In this document: positions 1-10,828 of the stretch, one piece after another
How positions within the stretch are numbered: position 1 is the stretch's first letter
How the letters are laid out: each line of letters opens with the position of its first letter
DNA from: Luzula sylvatica
Taxonomy: Eukaryota; Streptophyta; Magnoliopsida; Poales; Juncaceae
Assembly: GCA_946800325.1 (NCBI GenBank)
Contig: OX326960.1
Coordinates: 23,613,150 to 23,677,149 of the forward strand
Length of the DNA: 64,000 bases
Direction of reading: 5' to 3'
Translations under genes and position numbers: made by a program
The notes under the pieces: generated by a model
The model's database searches: none
Told to the model about the DNA's origin: nothing
The model's input: only the letters and a program-made list of their open reading frames with translations

Positions 1-251
1 CTACAAAGGCCTGTTCTTGCTTGCCTACGCCCAAGTTGGCATTATACTGATCATGCCCAATAAATATTACTTTCAAATCCACCTAAAACAATTGGTGTTG
101 TGCAAGAAATAGAAACTAAAATTGATAGGATTTTCAAATTTCAAGATAAATAAATATAAGGTAGCAATTATTTCTTAATACTAATTCCTTCTCTGTTAAT
201 TTTAGGACAGTGACAAACAGAAATTTTAAAAATCGAATCAAACCATAAATT
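1..251. other. Left edge, no gene recognised
   Basis: AT-rich sequence with no start-to-stop frame of interest. The first 60 bases can be read as a short open stretch on the plus strand, but it matches no family I know and is cut by the window edge. The GRP-unit sequence begins near 252. Confidence 0.4.
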
Positions 252-790
252 ATCTTACAATATATTACGAAAAATGTGTGCACCAAGACAACAGAAAGCA
301 AATCGTTCTCTCCCTTGGTAACATATCTCCATATTAGGTTGTGGCGGAAAAATGAACAGATAAGTTGCTAGAAGACCATGATTGAATTGATTGAATAAAA
401 AACCTTTTCTAATGATGCAACAGCTGATCAGCTATTTCACTGATCGTCACGTCTCTCGACTCCATCCCCTCATTTCCTCCTCCCTAGAGAAATGATACTC
501 TATACTCATATTCGGTATTCCTCACGCCTGGAAGAAGAGGCGTGAATACACTCTCGAGAGAAGAGGCGCCGTGAAAAGAGTAAGAAAGGGGTTGTGATTT
601 CTAAAGAGTAGCGGTGATTTTAGAAAATTATTAAGGAGTGAGAAAGCGTTCTTTCTTTCAGTAAAAGAATTAATGCCAATGATATGACTAGCGGTGATTT
701 TAGAAAATTATTAAGGAGTGAGAAAGTGTTCTTTCTTTCAGTAAAAGAATTAATGGCAATGATATCACGTGGCACTCTGAGAGAAAAAAA
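252..790. repeat. GRP-unit 3' flank module, copy 1
   Basis: A block of about 0.5 kb found downstream of three GRP genes: here, at about 4677-5165, and at about 56250-57715 (where it is split by a transposon). All copies begin near TCTTACAATATATTACG and end near ATTAGTAGGATTA. This copy also carries an 80-bp tandem duplication (610-689 and 690-769) that the others lack. Short frames inside it differ between copies, so I do not call it coding. It marks the repeat unit of the GRP array. Confidence 0.75.
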
Positions 791-1025
791 AAGTGTTTTG
801 TAAATTATATTAGTAGGATTAATTTTGAACTTCTTAAAACATCTGATTCATAAGCATCATATTCAAAACTATAAACCCTCTAAATATAAAAATTTATACT
901 GGCCACATTTGCACAAATTTTCGTATATACGTAGAGATCACATACGTGTGCAATTACTTAAGAAAAATCTGATCCACAATTTATTTCAAACACTACTAGT
1001 TTGGGAATAATTTGTGGATTGTTTT

Positions 1026-1598
1026 TTAAGGAGACCCTCCTCCAAAACCGCCACCAAATCCTCCACCAAAACCGCCACCAGATCCTCCACCACCACCAAA
1101 ACCACCACCAGATCCTTCACCGCCCCCAGACCCTCCACCAAAACCGCCACCAGATCCTCCACCGCCACCAAAACCACCACCAGATCCTCCACCACCCCCA
1201 GACCCTCCACCAAAACCGCCACCAGATCCTCCACCGCCTCCAGACCCTCGACCAAAACCACCGCCAGATCCTCCACCAGACCCTCCGCCAAAACCACCAC
1301 CGCTACCAGACCCTCCGCCAAAACCGCCACCACTACCTGATCCACCGCCAAAACCACCGCCATTACCAGATCCACCGCCCGATCCTCCACCGAAACCACC
1401 GCCACCGCCGGACCCACCTCCAAATCCACCACCGCCTCCACTACCACCACCAAATCCACCTCCATTACCTCCACCAAAGCCGCTATTACCAAACTTTTCT
1501 TCCTGAACCTTGTTATCTTCTTTACCAATCAAAATTCTTGCGGTTGCATTGCAAACTAGAGCACAGATGAGAACAAGTATGAATAGCTTAGTAGCCAT
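1026..1598 (-). CDS. Secreted glycine-rich protein (GRP copy 1)
   Basis: Single-exon gene of 190 codons. Residues 1-20 form a signal peptide (Met-Ala-Thr-Lys, hydrophobic core to Cys16, likely cleavage after Ala20 in Asn-Ala-Thr-Ala). Residues 21-40 are a charged linker rich in Lys and Glu. From about residue 41 to the end the protein is almost pure Gly with Phe and Ser: GGGFGGGSGGG-type repeats with a short, roughly 10-residue periodicity. This is the layout of plant cell-wall GRPs, which are exported and deposited in the wall; the structural role is inferred from the family. It is 18-20 codons longer than its two close paralogues, all from added repeats in the tail. A TATA box lies about 60 bp upstream. 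Overlapping frames on both strands are shadows of the GC-rich repeat. What varies between paralogues is repeat number, as expected from replication slippage. Confidence 0.85.
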   Translation of the reverse strand: MATKLFILVLICALVCNATARILIGKEDNKVQEEKFGNSGFGGGNGGGFGGGSGGGGGFGGGSGGGGGFGGGSGGGSGNGGGFGGGSGSGGGFGGGSGSGGGFGGGSGGGSGGGFGRGSGGGGGSGGGFGGGSGGGGGSGGGFGGGGGSGGGFGGGSGGGEGSGGGFGGGGGSGGGFGGGFGGGFGGGSP

Positions 1599-1657
1599 GT
1601 TGGCCTCAGTTCTTCACTTGTGGACTTCTGGTGCAACATTAGGATCATGGTTTAGGG

Positions 1658-1667
1658 TTTATATAGA
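1658..1667 (-). promoter_or_regulatory. TATA box of GRP copy 1
   Basis: On the minus strand this reads TCTATATAAA, followed by CCCTAAACCATGATCC and then the ATG at 1598. The same block is conserved ahead of the paralogues at 6173 and 58729, and a similar TATA plus CCCTAA lies ahead of the diverged GRP at 29497. Confidence 0.75.
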
Positions 1668-1979
1668 GCATTTGCATGGGACAGTGCAGTTGAAAGCCAT
1701 TAATATAGGAAACCCGTTCTAAACTCATACGTTGAGACTAGATAAATCACATATTTGTCAATGTGATTAATTAGTATGGCCAACTGTACCTAAAATGACA
1801 TACTACTGATTATGTTGTTATTGCATATGGCCATTCTTATCTTCTAATATGTTTTTTATTTTATTTGAAGATTTGATTATAAAATTATGCCGTTTTTCTC
1901 TCAAAATATTAGCCTCTCAAAGAGTCTGTTTCGGTCCTGGTACTTAATTACCCGGAAAAGCATTTAAAATTTATGATAA

Positions 1980-2252
1980 TTATACCATACCTCCTCATTT
2001 CTCCACCACATCCTATATATCACCAATTAACCATTAATTGATGATTAATTAGCATGATTATTAACAAAAGTACATCCGATTAACAATTAATTGCTATTAA
2101 TTAAGAATTGTTATTGTATATATATTTTAATGATATATTAATTAACTATTAGTGGAGTGTCATTTTGTTAATTACTCCAATGATTAACCATTAATTAGGG
2201 ATATAGAGGGTATTGTGGGGAAATGAGGGAGTACAGTATATGACCTCTAAAA
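1980..2252. mobile_element. MITE, ATACCATACCTCCTCATTT family
   Basis: About 270 bp with terminal inverted repeats of roughly 70 bp. The left end reads CATACCTCCTCATTTCTCC and the right end, reverse-complemented, reads ATACTGTACTCCCTCATTTC. The centre is rich in TTAATTAA-like words. Copies sit at about 5212-5437, 53652-53925 and 57728-57990, all beside GRP genes. The family looks Tourist/Harbinger-like (TTA-type target), but I could not fix the target duplication. Confidence 0.65.
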
Positions 2253-2259
2253 TTTACCC

Positions 2260-3628
2260 CATCCCCTCCGTCCTCTTATTTGCATCTATCTTTGAGTCTC
2301 CTCATGAATTCACATCATCATGGTTATTCATGATTATCGATCATTAGATTTTGTGACGTGATTTCATCATATACATAATTAATATTATATTTGATAATTT
2401 AAGACATGTATTTTGTATGACCATTTATAATCATTTGTATTAATATTATATTTGGTCATTAAGATATGTATTTTGTATGACCATTTGTAGTCATTTGTAA
2501 GTATTAATTTGAATAGTTAGATTTAATGATTTGGTTTAATCTCAATCATTATTTTTTTGTTAGATTTTTTGAATATCATATTTTGTGTAGTCATTTATGT
2601 GTCATTATTTTACATCACGTTTTAAATATCTTTTGAAAGCAAAAGCATCATGCATTAATAACGCGGACTATTATTATTAGATATGTTTACATTAGATCAA
2701 GTCTATCCAATTGTGTAACTTTCACATAAGATTACATGATCAAATGTAAATGCAATGGAAGATGACATGTTTATATATCAAAAACTAATAATTTAATATA
2801 TAATATTATAACATACAACATATATTAGTATTATTTTTAAAATTTAATTTTAAAAATTCATCAGATATTGTCATTTTCATTTTTTCTTTATTTTGACATC
2901 TATATTAGCATAGGTTATACATACCGTTTTTCATAATTTGAATTTATAAAGATATTATGTAAGAAAATAAGATTAAAAAAATGCATATTTACCTAATATA
3001 ATTTCAAGTGTTTTATTTATGTAATAGAATTTTTAATTATTTTATTTACATAATAGAATCTTAAGTATTGCTATTTATTTAAAAAAAAAACTATACGAAC
3101 CCCATATAATACTAAGTAGTTGTGTTTTTAACCAAATAAACTTAATATTAATTTTTTTAAAAATTAATAGAATGAAAAAATAATTTATCCATCTAAATGA
3201 CTTATAAACTTATAAACACCTATCAAATAATATTTTTATTTAAAAAAATTGAATTAAAAAATATATAGGATATAAAATATTTTTTATGCTTATTCTAAAT
3301 TAAATTTTGATATTATTTATTAAATTACTTCAACTAATAAGTTTGATATTATTTATAATTTCCATTATTGCATTTTGAATCAAAAAAATATCATTACTAT
3401 ATCGTTAATGATGTGCTACTACATATATCGTATAATTCATTATTTTTGTATTTGATATTGTATTAAATATTGTTAATAATGATATACTATTTGTTGTTAT
3501 GTTTTTTAGTAAAATTGTATTATATCTCGTATATTATTTTATAAGACACTAATATAAATATTATTATTTTATCAAAAAAATGAGATATTTATTATCATAA
3601 TGTAATAAATATAAAACATAAGAACGAT

Positions 3629-3714
<86 letters not shown>

Positions 3715-3821
3715 TTTTCAAATATTTTTATTTTAAAATGATATTATCAACATTAACAGACAAATATGTAATTTGCATTACAATGAAAAACATAATTAAC
3801 ATGTTCGCAGCGTAGAACTAG
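2260..3821. mobile_element. AT-rich element, Helitron-like 3' end
   Basis: About 1.55 kb of AT-rich non-coding DNA, repeated at about 53930-55364 and, more diverged, at about 15360-18190. The right end, GCGTAGAACTAG followed by T, resembles a Helitron 3' end (short GC-rich stem, CTAG, insertion before T); the second copy reads CCCCGCGTAGAGCTAG. No long frame is present. The left end is uncertain. The Helitron call is inference from the 3' end only. Confidence 0.4.
3631..3711. repeat. (TA)n microsatellite
   Basis: About 40 units of pure TA. The matching position in the second copy of the segment (near 55305) has no tract and lacks about 150 bp around it, so the locus differs between the two copies. 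Confidence 0.95.
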
Positions 3822-4019
3822 TATTCTCCTAGTGAATTGAATTGGTCAGAATATTTGAGTGGTGATAAAATCTCTCGTTGTATGATGATGTGACATATAA
3901 TGAATCCGATTCCGATTAATATTTAATATATGATTTAATTTATGAATATTTTATAAATAAAAGATAAATCTGATTTTATCAGGATAATTAGAATTTCATT
4001 GTTTCGACTTAGTCCAAAC

Positions 4020-4676
4020 CAATGTTGTTAACTACTATCATGTAGCTTGATTATGATTGCTTAGAATTTAATCAATGGATCTGCAATTAGGATTAATAGT
4101 AGTTACTGTAATAAGTGTAGTGTATAATAGTGTATAACTAGATTGTAAGTGACTATTATGCCTATATAGTCACTTCACTTATAATGCAGAAATCAATTCA
4201 ATGAAATATATTTTCGAATTCCAACTTTTTGAAACTCTATTATGGTATCAGAACAACCTTCTCAATACTGAGACTTTCCTTCCAACTTTACATTTTTTTT
4301 TTCGAATTCTCAAAACTGAGACACCTTTTCTTAGAAAATTAACTCCCCTCTTTGATCTCAGAAAACCCACTTTTGCATTTGTTCTTGCGTATCTAAGGCA
4401 TACCAACATACATTCCAAGACAACAATTCAAGATCAAATCAGAGATTACCAGAGAAATTAGCAACCAAGATCAGTCTTTATTCAAAGCAAAAGTCAGTTC
4501 AGACTTCAGAGTTCAGATCATGTCAAATCCGACTCAGACCCAAGATCCATCCAGATCAGGTCACAACTTGGACCAACCCAAGATCCTCACTGCATTTTAC
4601 TCATACCAGTGATCCGTTTAGTACCACTGATCCAATCCAATTTTTGATCTCAGAATTCTTCTTTTTCGTATCAGTT
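4020..4676 (+). mobile_element. Ty1/copia 5'-end relic (LTR, primer site, leader)
   Basis: Relic of a copia element. A possible LTR begins with TGTTGTTAACTACTATC near 4024, and its end is followed at about 4241 by TGGTATCAGAAC, one base off the usual copia primer binding site for initiator-Met tRNA. A leader follows, then a short ATG frame at about 4519 (Met-Ser-Asn-Pro-Thr-Gln) resembling the start of a copia Gag, stopped after about 30 codons. Everything downstream of the leader is missing. A second copy is at about 55560-56249. The 86-codon frame at 4201 spans LTR and primer site and is not a gene. Confidence 0.55.
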
Positions 4677-5165
4677 CTTACAATATATTACGAAAAATCG
4701 TGCACCAAGACAACAGAAAGCAAATCGTTCTCTCCCTTGGTGACATATCTCCATATTAAGTTGTGGCGGAAAAATGAACAGATAAGTCGCTAGAAGACCA
4801 TGATTGAATTGATTGAATAAAAAACCTTTTCTAATGACGCAGCAGCAGATCAGCTATTGCACTGATCGTCACGTCTCTCGACTTCATCCCCTCATCACCT
4901 CCTCCCTAGAGAAAGGATACTCTATACTCATATTCGGTATTCCTCACGCATGGGAGAAGAGGCGTGAATACACTCTCGAGAGAAGGAGGCGCGGTGAAAA
5001 GAGAGGCCGTCAAGAGAGGCGTCAAGAGTAAGAAAGGGGTTGTGATTTCTAAAGAGAAGTGACTTTAGAAAATTATTAAGGAGTGAGAAAGCGTTCTTTC
5101 TTTCAGTAAAAGAATTAATGGCAATGATATGACGTGGCAATCAGAGAGAAGAAAAAAATGTTTTG
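4677..5165. repeat. GRP-unit 3' flank module, copy 2
   Basis: Second copy of the 252-790 module, without the 80-bp internal duplication and with an extra AGAGAGGCCGTCA-type insertion near 5000. It sits downstream of the GRP at 5655-6173. Frames on both strands are not conserved between copies, so it is not annotated as coding. Confidence 0.75.
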
Positions 5166-5211
5166 TAAATTATATTAGTAGGATTAATTTTGCACCTTCT
5201 TAAAAGAGGCC

Positions 5212-5437
5212 ATATACGGTACCTCCTCATTTCCTCCCAACATCCTCTATCCCCTAATTAATGGTTAATTAGGGAAGTAATTAATAAAAAATATTCCATT
5301 AACAGTTAATTAATATCAATTAACCGTTAATCGGATGTATTTTTTGTTAATTACCATGCTAATTAATCATCAATTAATGGTTAATTGATGATATATAAGA
5401 TGTGGTGGGGAAATGAGGGGGTATGGTATAATTATCC
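5212..5437. mobile_element. MITE, same family as 1980-2252
   Basis: Terminal inverted repeats: the left end reads GGTACCTCCTCATTTCCTCC and the right end reverse-complemented reads ATACCATACCCCCTCATTTC. The interior has several copies of TTAATTAATGGTTAATT. It lies about 220 bp downstream of the GRP stop codon at 5655. Confidence 0.65.
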
Positions 5438-5654
5438 TTCTTAAAACATCTAATTTATTAGCATCGGATTCAAAACTATAAACCCTCTAAATATTAAAAA
5501 TTTATACCGGCCACATTTGCACAAATGTTCGTACATACATAGAGATCACATACGTGTGCAAATTACTTAAGAAAAATCTGATCCACAATTTATTTCAAGC
5601 CAATTATTATGTATAATCAAACTACTAGTTTTGGAATAATTTGTGGATTGTTTT

Positions 5655-6173
5655 TTAAGGAGACCCTCCACCAAAACCGCCACCAGATCCTCCACCGCCG
5701 CCAGACCCTCCACCAAAACCGCCACCAGATCCTCCACCGCCACCAGAACCACCACCAGATCCTCCACCACCTCCAGACCCTCCGCCAAAACCGCCACCAG
5801 ATCCTCCACCGCCTCCAGACCCTCCACCAAAACCGCCGCCAGATCCTCCACCAGACCCTCCGCCAAAACCACCACCGCCCCCAGACCCTCCGCCAAAACC
5901 ACCACCACTACCTGATCCACCGCCAAATCCACCGCCATTACCAGATCCGCCGCCCGATCCTCCACCGAAACCACCGCCACCGCCGGACCCACCTCCAAAT
6001 CCACCGCCGCCTCCACTACCACCGCCAAATCCACCTCCATTACCCCCACCAAAGCCGCTATTACCGAACTTTTCTTCCTGAACCTTGTTCTCTTCTTTAC
6101 CAATCAAAATTCTTGCGGTTGCATTGCAAACTAGAGCACAGATGAGAGCAAGTATGAATAGCTTACTAGCCAT
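5655..6173 (-). CDS. Secreted glycine-rich protein (GRP copy 2)
   Basis: Single exon, 172 codons. Signal peptide residues 1-20 (Met-Ala-Ser-Lys start), linker 21-40, then a Gly-rich tail with Phe and Ser at regular positions. The N-terminal 45 residues differ from GRP copy 1 at only a few positions, while the tail differs by loss of whole repeat blocks. The family is extracellular and wall-associated (established for class I GRPs; inferred here). Promoter, 5' leader and 3' flank are duplicated with the gene, so it should share expression control with its paralogues. Confidence 0.85.
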   Translation of the reverse strand: MASKLFILALICALVCNATARILIGKEENKVQEEKFGNSGFGGGNGGGFGGGSGGGGGFGGGSGGGGGFGGGSGGGSGNGGGFGGGSGSGGGFGGGSGGGGGFGGGSGGGSGGGFGGGSGGGGGSGGGFGGGSGGGGGSGGGSGGGGGSGGGFGGGSGGGGGSGGGFGGGSP

Positions 6174-6232
6174 GTTGGCCTCTGTTCTTCACTTGTGGAC
6201 TTCTGGTGCAACATTAGGATCATGGTTTAGGG

Positions 6233-6243
6233 TTTATATAGAG
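6233..6243 (-). promoter_or_regulatory. TATA box of GRP copy 2
   Basis: CTCTATATAAA on the minus strand, same spacing to the ATG (6173) and same CCCTAAACCATGATCC context as GRP copy 1. Confidence 0.75.
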
Positions 6244-6414
6244 CATTTGCATGGAACTGTGCAGTTGAAAGCCATTAATATAGGAGACCTGTTCTAAACT
6301 CATATGTTGAGACTTGAGAATTCACATATTTGTCAAAGGTGATCAATTAGTATGGCCAACTGTACCTAAAATGACATACTAGTGATTATGTTGTTATTGT
6401 ATAGAGGGCATAGA

Positions 6415-6645
6415 GTGTGACACCATATTTCAACCAAACATCCATAATTTCCTAATTAACCAACTTAATTAATTTATGAATTAGCATATGTGAATTGATT
6501 AACGTAATAATTAATATCTATCTGGATTAACAAATAATAATAATATTTAAAAAATATTAATTCAATGTTTATTGTTAATTATGATGTTAATTAAGTGGAT
6601 TAATTAGAAAATTGAGGATGTTTGGATGAAATCTGATGGTAAAAT
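6415..6645. mobile_element. MITE, ACCATATTTCAACCAAACATCC family
   Basis: Imperfect terminal inverted repeats: left ATTTCAACCAAACATCCATA, right end reverse-complemented ATTTCATCCAAACATCCTCA, each followed by a CTAATTAA word. AT-rich interior, no frame. The copy at about 58975-59190 is in the same place relative to the GRP in the right arm, so the insertion predates the duplication. Confidence 0.6.
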
Positions 6646-6712
6646 ATAATTTTTCCATTGTATATGGTAGTTCGTTCTCATCTTCTTATATGTTTTTTTA
6701 TTTGAAGATTTG

Positions 6713-7161
6713 ATTATAAAAGAGTGGTGATAGACATCCCCTTAGAATACCCCACCTCGATTGATGTGTTGGCAATGTGCATTAATTAAGGGTGGTGAAC
6801 CATGACTATTTTTTTGTTGTGCTCCTATATAGGATGAGGAAAAGAAAAGTTCAACCGTTTCACACATAATTAATGAATTTTACATTTTAATAGTACTTGA
6901 TTAGAATCATTCATATGTCATTAAATATAAATTTTACAAATATGGAAAAAAATTTATTTGGATGGACCAATGCTCCATTTACCACATGTGAAACGTGTGA
7001 AATTTAATTAAAATATAATAAAATAAATAAGTTAGGTTTACCACCTGGTAAACCTAAGATGTAAAATTTGCTATTATTAAATGTATTAAATATTTCTTTA
7101 CCAACACATCAAGTTTTATGGGGGATTTTAGAGGGGACAAGTATAATTTTTCATTATAAAA
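6713..7161. mobile_element. Mutator-type MITE with 9-bp target duplication
   Basis: The element spans 6722-7152 and is flanked by a perfect 9-bp direct repeat ATTATAAAA (6713-6721 and 7153-7161), the duplication size typical of Mutator elements. The right arm has the empty site (TTGATTATAAAATACTG near 59255), proving insertion here. Terminal inverted repeats of about 55 bp are imperfect, including CCCCTTAGAATACCCC versus CCCCTCTAAAATCCCC and a shared TTGATGTGTTGG further in. No coding capacity. The 60-codon frame at 7068 crosses the right end and is not a gene. Confidence 0.8.
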
Positions 7162-7776
7162 TACTACCGTTTTTTCTTAAAATATTTGCCTCTTGTTTCT
7201 CAAAGAGTCTGTTTCGGTTCTGGTACTTAATTAGGCGGAAAAGCATTTAATATGGATTGAATTTGTAGAGTATTTGAGCGGTGATAAAAATATCTCATGT
7301 ACGATAAAGTGACATGTTCGTGATGAACAAATAAATAAATAAATCTTATTTATACAAGAGTACATGTTAAATAGATATGTGGTAATAAACAATTTAATTT
7401 CATATATATTTTTGTTTCATTGATTTGGTATATTTTTTTTAGAGTTTTTATGATTTTTGATGGAAAAAAAAGGTTCATTGAGAAGGATTTTTGAGGGATT
7501 TTTTTAAGGATTTGTAAGGAGGTTTATATGAAGAAGAATTTATAGGAGAATTTTAGAGAAGGTTGTTTACAAGAAAAAAGTCAAGAAAAAAAAACAAGAG
7601 AAAATAATTTCTTGCTTTTAGTGGTTTTTATGCACAAAGAAATAATTTTGCAAAGAGAGAGGGTTATAGAAAGAACATATCAATTTTGTAGAGAAGGGTT
7701 TGTTGAAAAAGTGTCACCTTCCAAAATTTGGAACATGACCGCACTATATCCTCAATGTAAATTAAGGATATAGTAA
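7162..7776. other. Duplicated non-coding stretch
   Basis: Matches 59256-59880 in the right arm. It contains a purine-rich segment (about 7490-7700). Short frames in the two copies disagree. Nothing recognisable as a gene. Confidence 0.5.
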
Positions 7777-8718
7777 TTATTAATATGTATAAAGTTACAA
7801 GAATTGGAGATATCACATAACTCCACATCATCAACTAATTTTTTATCATTAGATGAGCATTGATCAAGAAATTTAAATTAATTGAGTTTACATGGACCAA
7901 CATATTGCTTAATCATATGAATCATTTGAACCATGTCTATAATGAGTTGATGATAAATTGTTATTTTAAATGTGTTGGGTTTACATGGACCAACTCATAT
8001 GTCTATAATTGAAAAATTAAATGAACATTGGTCCATCGTGGACCAAGTTCACTCAATTTTTTTGTCTCAATTAAATATGAAAAATTTACAAAAAACTTCT
8101 TAAATTTTTGGATATTTTTAAAAAACCCTTTAATTTACATATATAGTAATGTAAAATAAATTGTTATTTTTTATTAGTTTTAAAAAATCCTAATTTTTTT
8201 ACAGCATATAATAATTAAAAAATAATTACTATTGTATGTTATATTTATATTTAACAAATCATACATTATAGATATTTGAGTTTTTATATTTTTTTCCTGA
8301 AAAATAACACAAAATAAAAATAAGATGAACAACAATATTAAAAGAACATCTTGAAAATATTTAAAAAATAAAAGATCATGGAACTATTAAAAAAATAAAA
8401 GGTGAACGTAAATAAAGAACTTGATGTCTAAATACATATTCTTCTATCAATATATTTTTAGTGTGTTTATTTATTATTGTTATATTTTATTATTATCTGA
8501 TATTAGTTTTTCATAAATAATAAATGAAATATTAAAATTATATAAACACAATATGTAATAATTTCATTTTTTTTAAATCACTACATGTTAAGAAACGTTA
8601 GGGGATTAATGTGCGGACAATAAGACAAAAAAATACAGTATGCAATTACGTATTAAGAAAAAAACTAAATCATGACAAACTCAAAGACTCCTGCGCAATT
8701 GCGCGGGAAAAAGGCTAG
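7777..8718 (+). mobile_element. Non-autonomous Helitron
   Basis: A 942-bp insertion present in the left arm and absent at the matching site in the right arm (GGATATAGTAATTAGCG near 59880), so both ends are defined. It sits between A (7776) and T (8719) without target duplication. The 3' end has a palindromic stem GCGCAATTGCGC (about 8693-8704), a short A-rich spacer and terminal CTAG (8715-8718). These are Helitron hallmarks; the 5' end (TTATTAATATG) lacks the usual TC. A relative in opposite orientation lies at 16092-17753. No RepHel coding. Confidence 0.75.
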
Positions 8719-10731
8719 TTAGCGTTAAATGATAGAATAGCAAAAGTATCTTGATGAAAGTGTGCAGTTCTTTAATGAAATACTTCAACCCTGAATTTAA
8801 CTTGAGCAAAAACAAATAAATACATCGTAGGAATGAGTACGGTTGTACTCAGTTAGGGAAGAAAAACAGAAAATAACGTAGCTCAACCTCCTATAGATAA
8901 GAGCTGAGTACGTCTGAATATCTCAACGCACAACCTAGTATTTAGAATGCTACAAAGTCTCAATAACTTCTATAAATTATATAAGGGTATATATATTATA
9001 TATAATAAAATAAATCTATAAAATTATTATTTTCAGTTCATTTAAATCATATTTTATCTTCTCGTATTAACGCTAGTCGGAGGCTCAAAATCGCTGTTTG
9101 GGGGTAGATCCAACTATTGTACGCAACGAATTCTCTAGATTCGTAGGGAGGCCCATAATCACATTTAAAAAATCATCACTAGTTTGTACTGATTAATAAG
9201 TGTCATTTCACTCATAAAAAAACTCACAGTCTCATATCACTTCATTTAATAAGTGTACTGATTATTTAACATATTTATGAATATGTGAATAAGTCATGAA
9301 TTGTATGACTAGTTTGTACGTCATCATAATATGTGATTATGATAGTACAACTCTAAAATGAACGTAATACGATTCTAGATGTCATTGGTTATATATATTA
9401 TGTATATGGATACATGTCTAAGAAAATAGAATATATATGTACACCAGTATATTGACATATGAGGTAATTATGTTTTACTAATCATGAAAATGTAGATGTG
9501 GAGATGTCAAGTATGGAATATAGATATGTATTAGAGACTAAATATTGGACTGACCAACTTATGAGAATATACATGATTTTTAGTTCTTGGACCTGAGGTT
9601 ATCATTGGATTCCTCATATGTGAATTGTGATACTTAGATATGTTTTTTTGTTGTATTTAACCGGATAATCGTAAGACCATCATTGGATATTAGATGAAGC
9701 ATGATGAAAAATGTGAATAATCAAGATGAAAATTGTTCATTTCTTGATTGAAAGAGATATCTCTCAAACCCCCTTATGAATTAGGATTGAAGGAAATGTG
9801 TGGCCACACGCCCAGTAGGATTAACATGTGTTGTTAATCCAAATTGAATATTCAATCTGATTCTTGATCCGGAAAGAGTTAAGTTGATTTAGAAAGGATG
9901 ACAATTAACCATGCCTTTGATCAGCATATATCGTATGAACAAGAGAACTAGTAATTTGTCTATTTGATAAATATGTTATGATCACGAATCATTTATTTAA
10001 TTTGGATAATATAATGCCTTACTATAGGCCAATTATAATTTACATATTTAAATGAAGATTTAATATGTTGCCAACATGAAATAAATATATAGGGTCACAC
10101 ACAAAGACAAGTTTGGGTTGGACACAGAAAATCAGATCAAGATGAAGAAATGTAAGCATTAGATGCTACATGCATGTATGCATGTATGGGCATGAGATTA
10201 ATAATCAGAATTAATTCATTTGGGGAAATGAAAGATTTTGAGAACCAAATGTTTTCAACCTGATTATAAATACGCTCCATATCTCTTCATAATTAGTAAT
10301 CTTTTTAGGTTTTTCATTCTCGATATTCAGAATAAAGAGAAAGAGAGAAACCCTAGTTGTAACCTTATTTCTTGAGAAGAAATAGAGTGGTGGCAGCCGA
10401 TTTTCTGAAGGGATGGGGAGAATTCAACTAGCATCGAAGGTCTCCATAGCCAGTCTAAACAGTCACGTGTGGATACAGATAGAGGGTGGTGCCAATCCGA
10501 GCATCTCCAACGTGATCTCTACAAGTGTCCTTCAACCAGATTTGAACGAAATCTGAAGTATAATCTTGAAACTATATCTTCATATCTAATTAGCAATACA
10601 CAGATCCATGACTTTAAGGATTCTGGTAAGTTTCGCTATGCAAAATGTTTGTCCGAAAACCTAACATAAAACTAAGCCCATTTTCTATCAAATCCAAACC
10701 CAACCCGCACCCGTCAGCGCAAACTCGCACG

Positions 10732-10733
<2 letters not shown>
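8719..10733. other. Duplicated region with LTR-like leader; no clear gene
   Basis: Matches about 59881-61899. The last 450 bp resemble the R/U5 part of an LTR: TATAAATACGCTCC near 10265, then a leader with GTGTGGATACAGATAGAGG near 10467, close to CGTGGATACAAGTAGAGG in the copia-type LTR at 35417-36450. A 66-codon frame (10469-10669) is kept in both copies with several substitutions, but lies in this leader and matches nothing I know. I see neither a primer site nor paired LTRs, so the LTR reading is tentative. Confidence 0.35.

Positions 10734-10826
<93 letters not shown>
10734..10826. repeat. (CT)n microsatellite
   Basis: About 46 CT units; the matching tract in the right arm (61900-61959) is about 30 units. 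Long Ser-Leu and Arg-Glu frames across it are artefacts. Confidence 0.95.

Positions 10827-10828
<2 letters not shown>

Noticed and set aside
986..1570. Several long frames on both strands over the GRP coding region (also at 5567-6145 and 58129-58659)
   Set aside because: They are alternate readings of the GGN/CCN repeat. Only the minus-strand frame with signal peptide, linker and TATA box makes a sensible protein.
4813..5140. Small genes in the GRP 3' flank module
   Set aside because: Frames change length and register among the three module copies, so there is no sign of coding selection.
8719..10733. Complete solo LTR
   Set aside because: A TATA box and leader resemble an LTR, but no TG/CA tips with a 5-bp duplication could be found.
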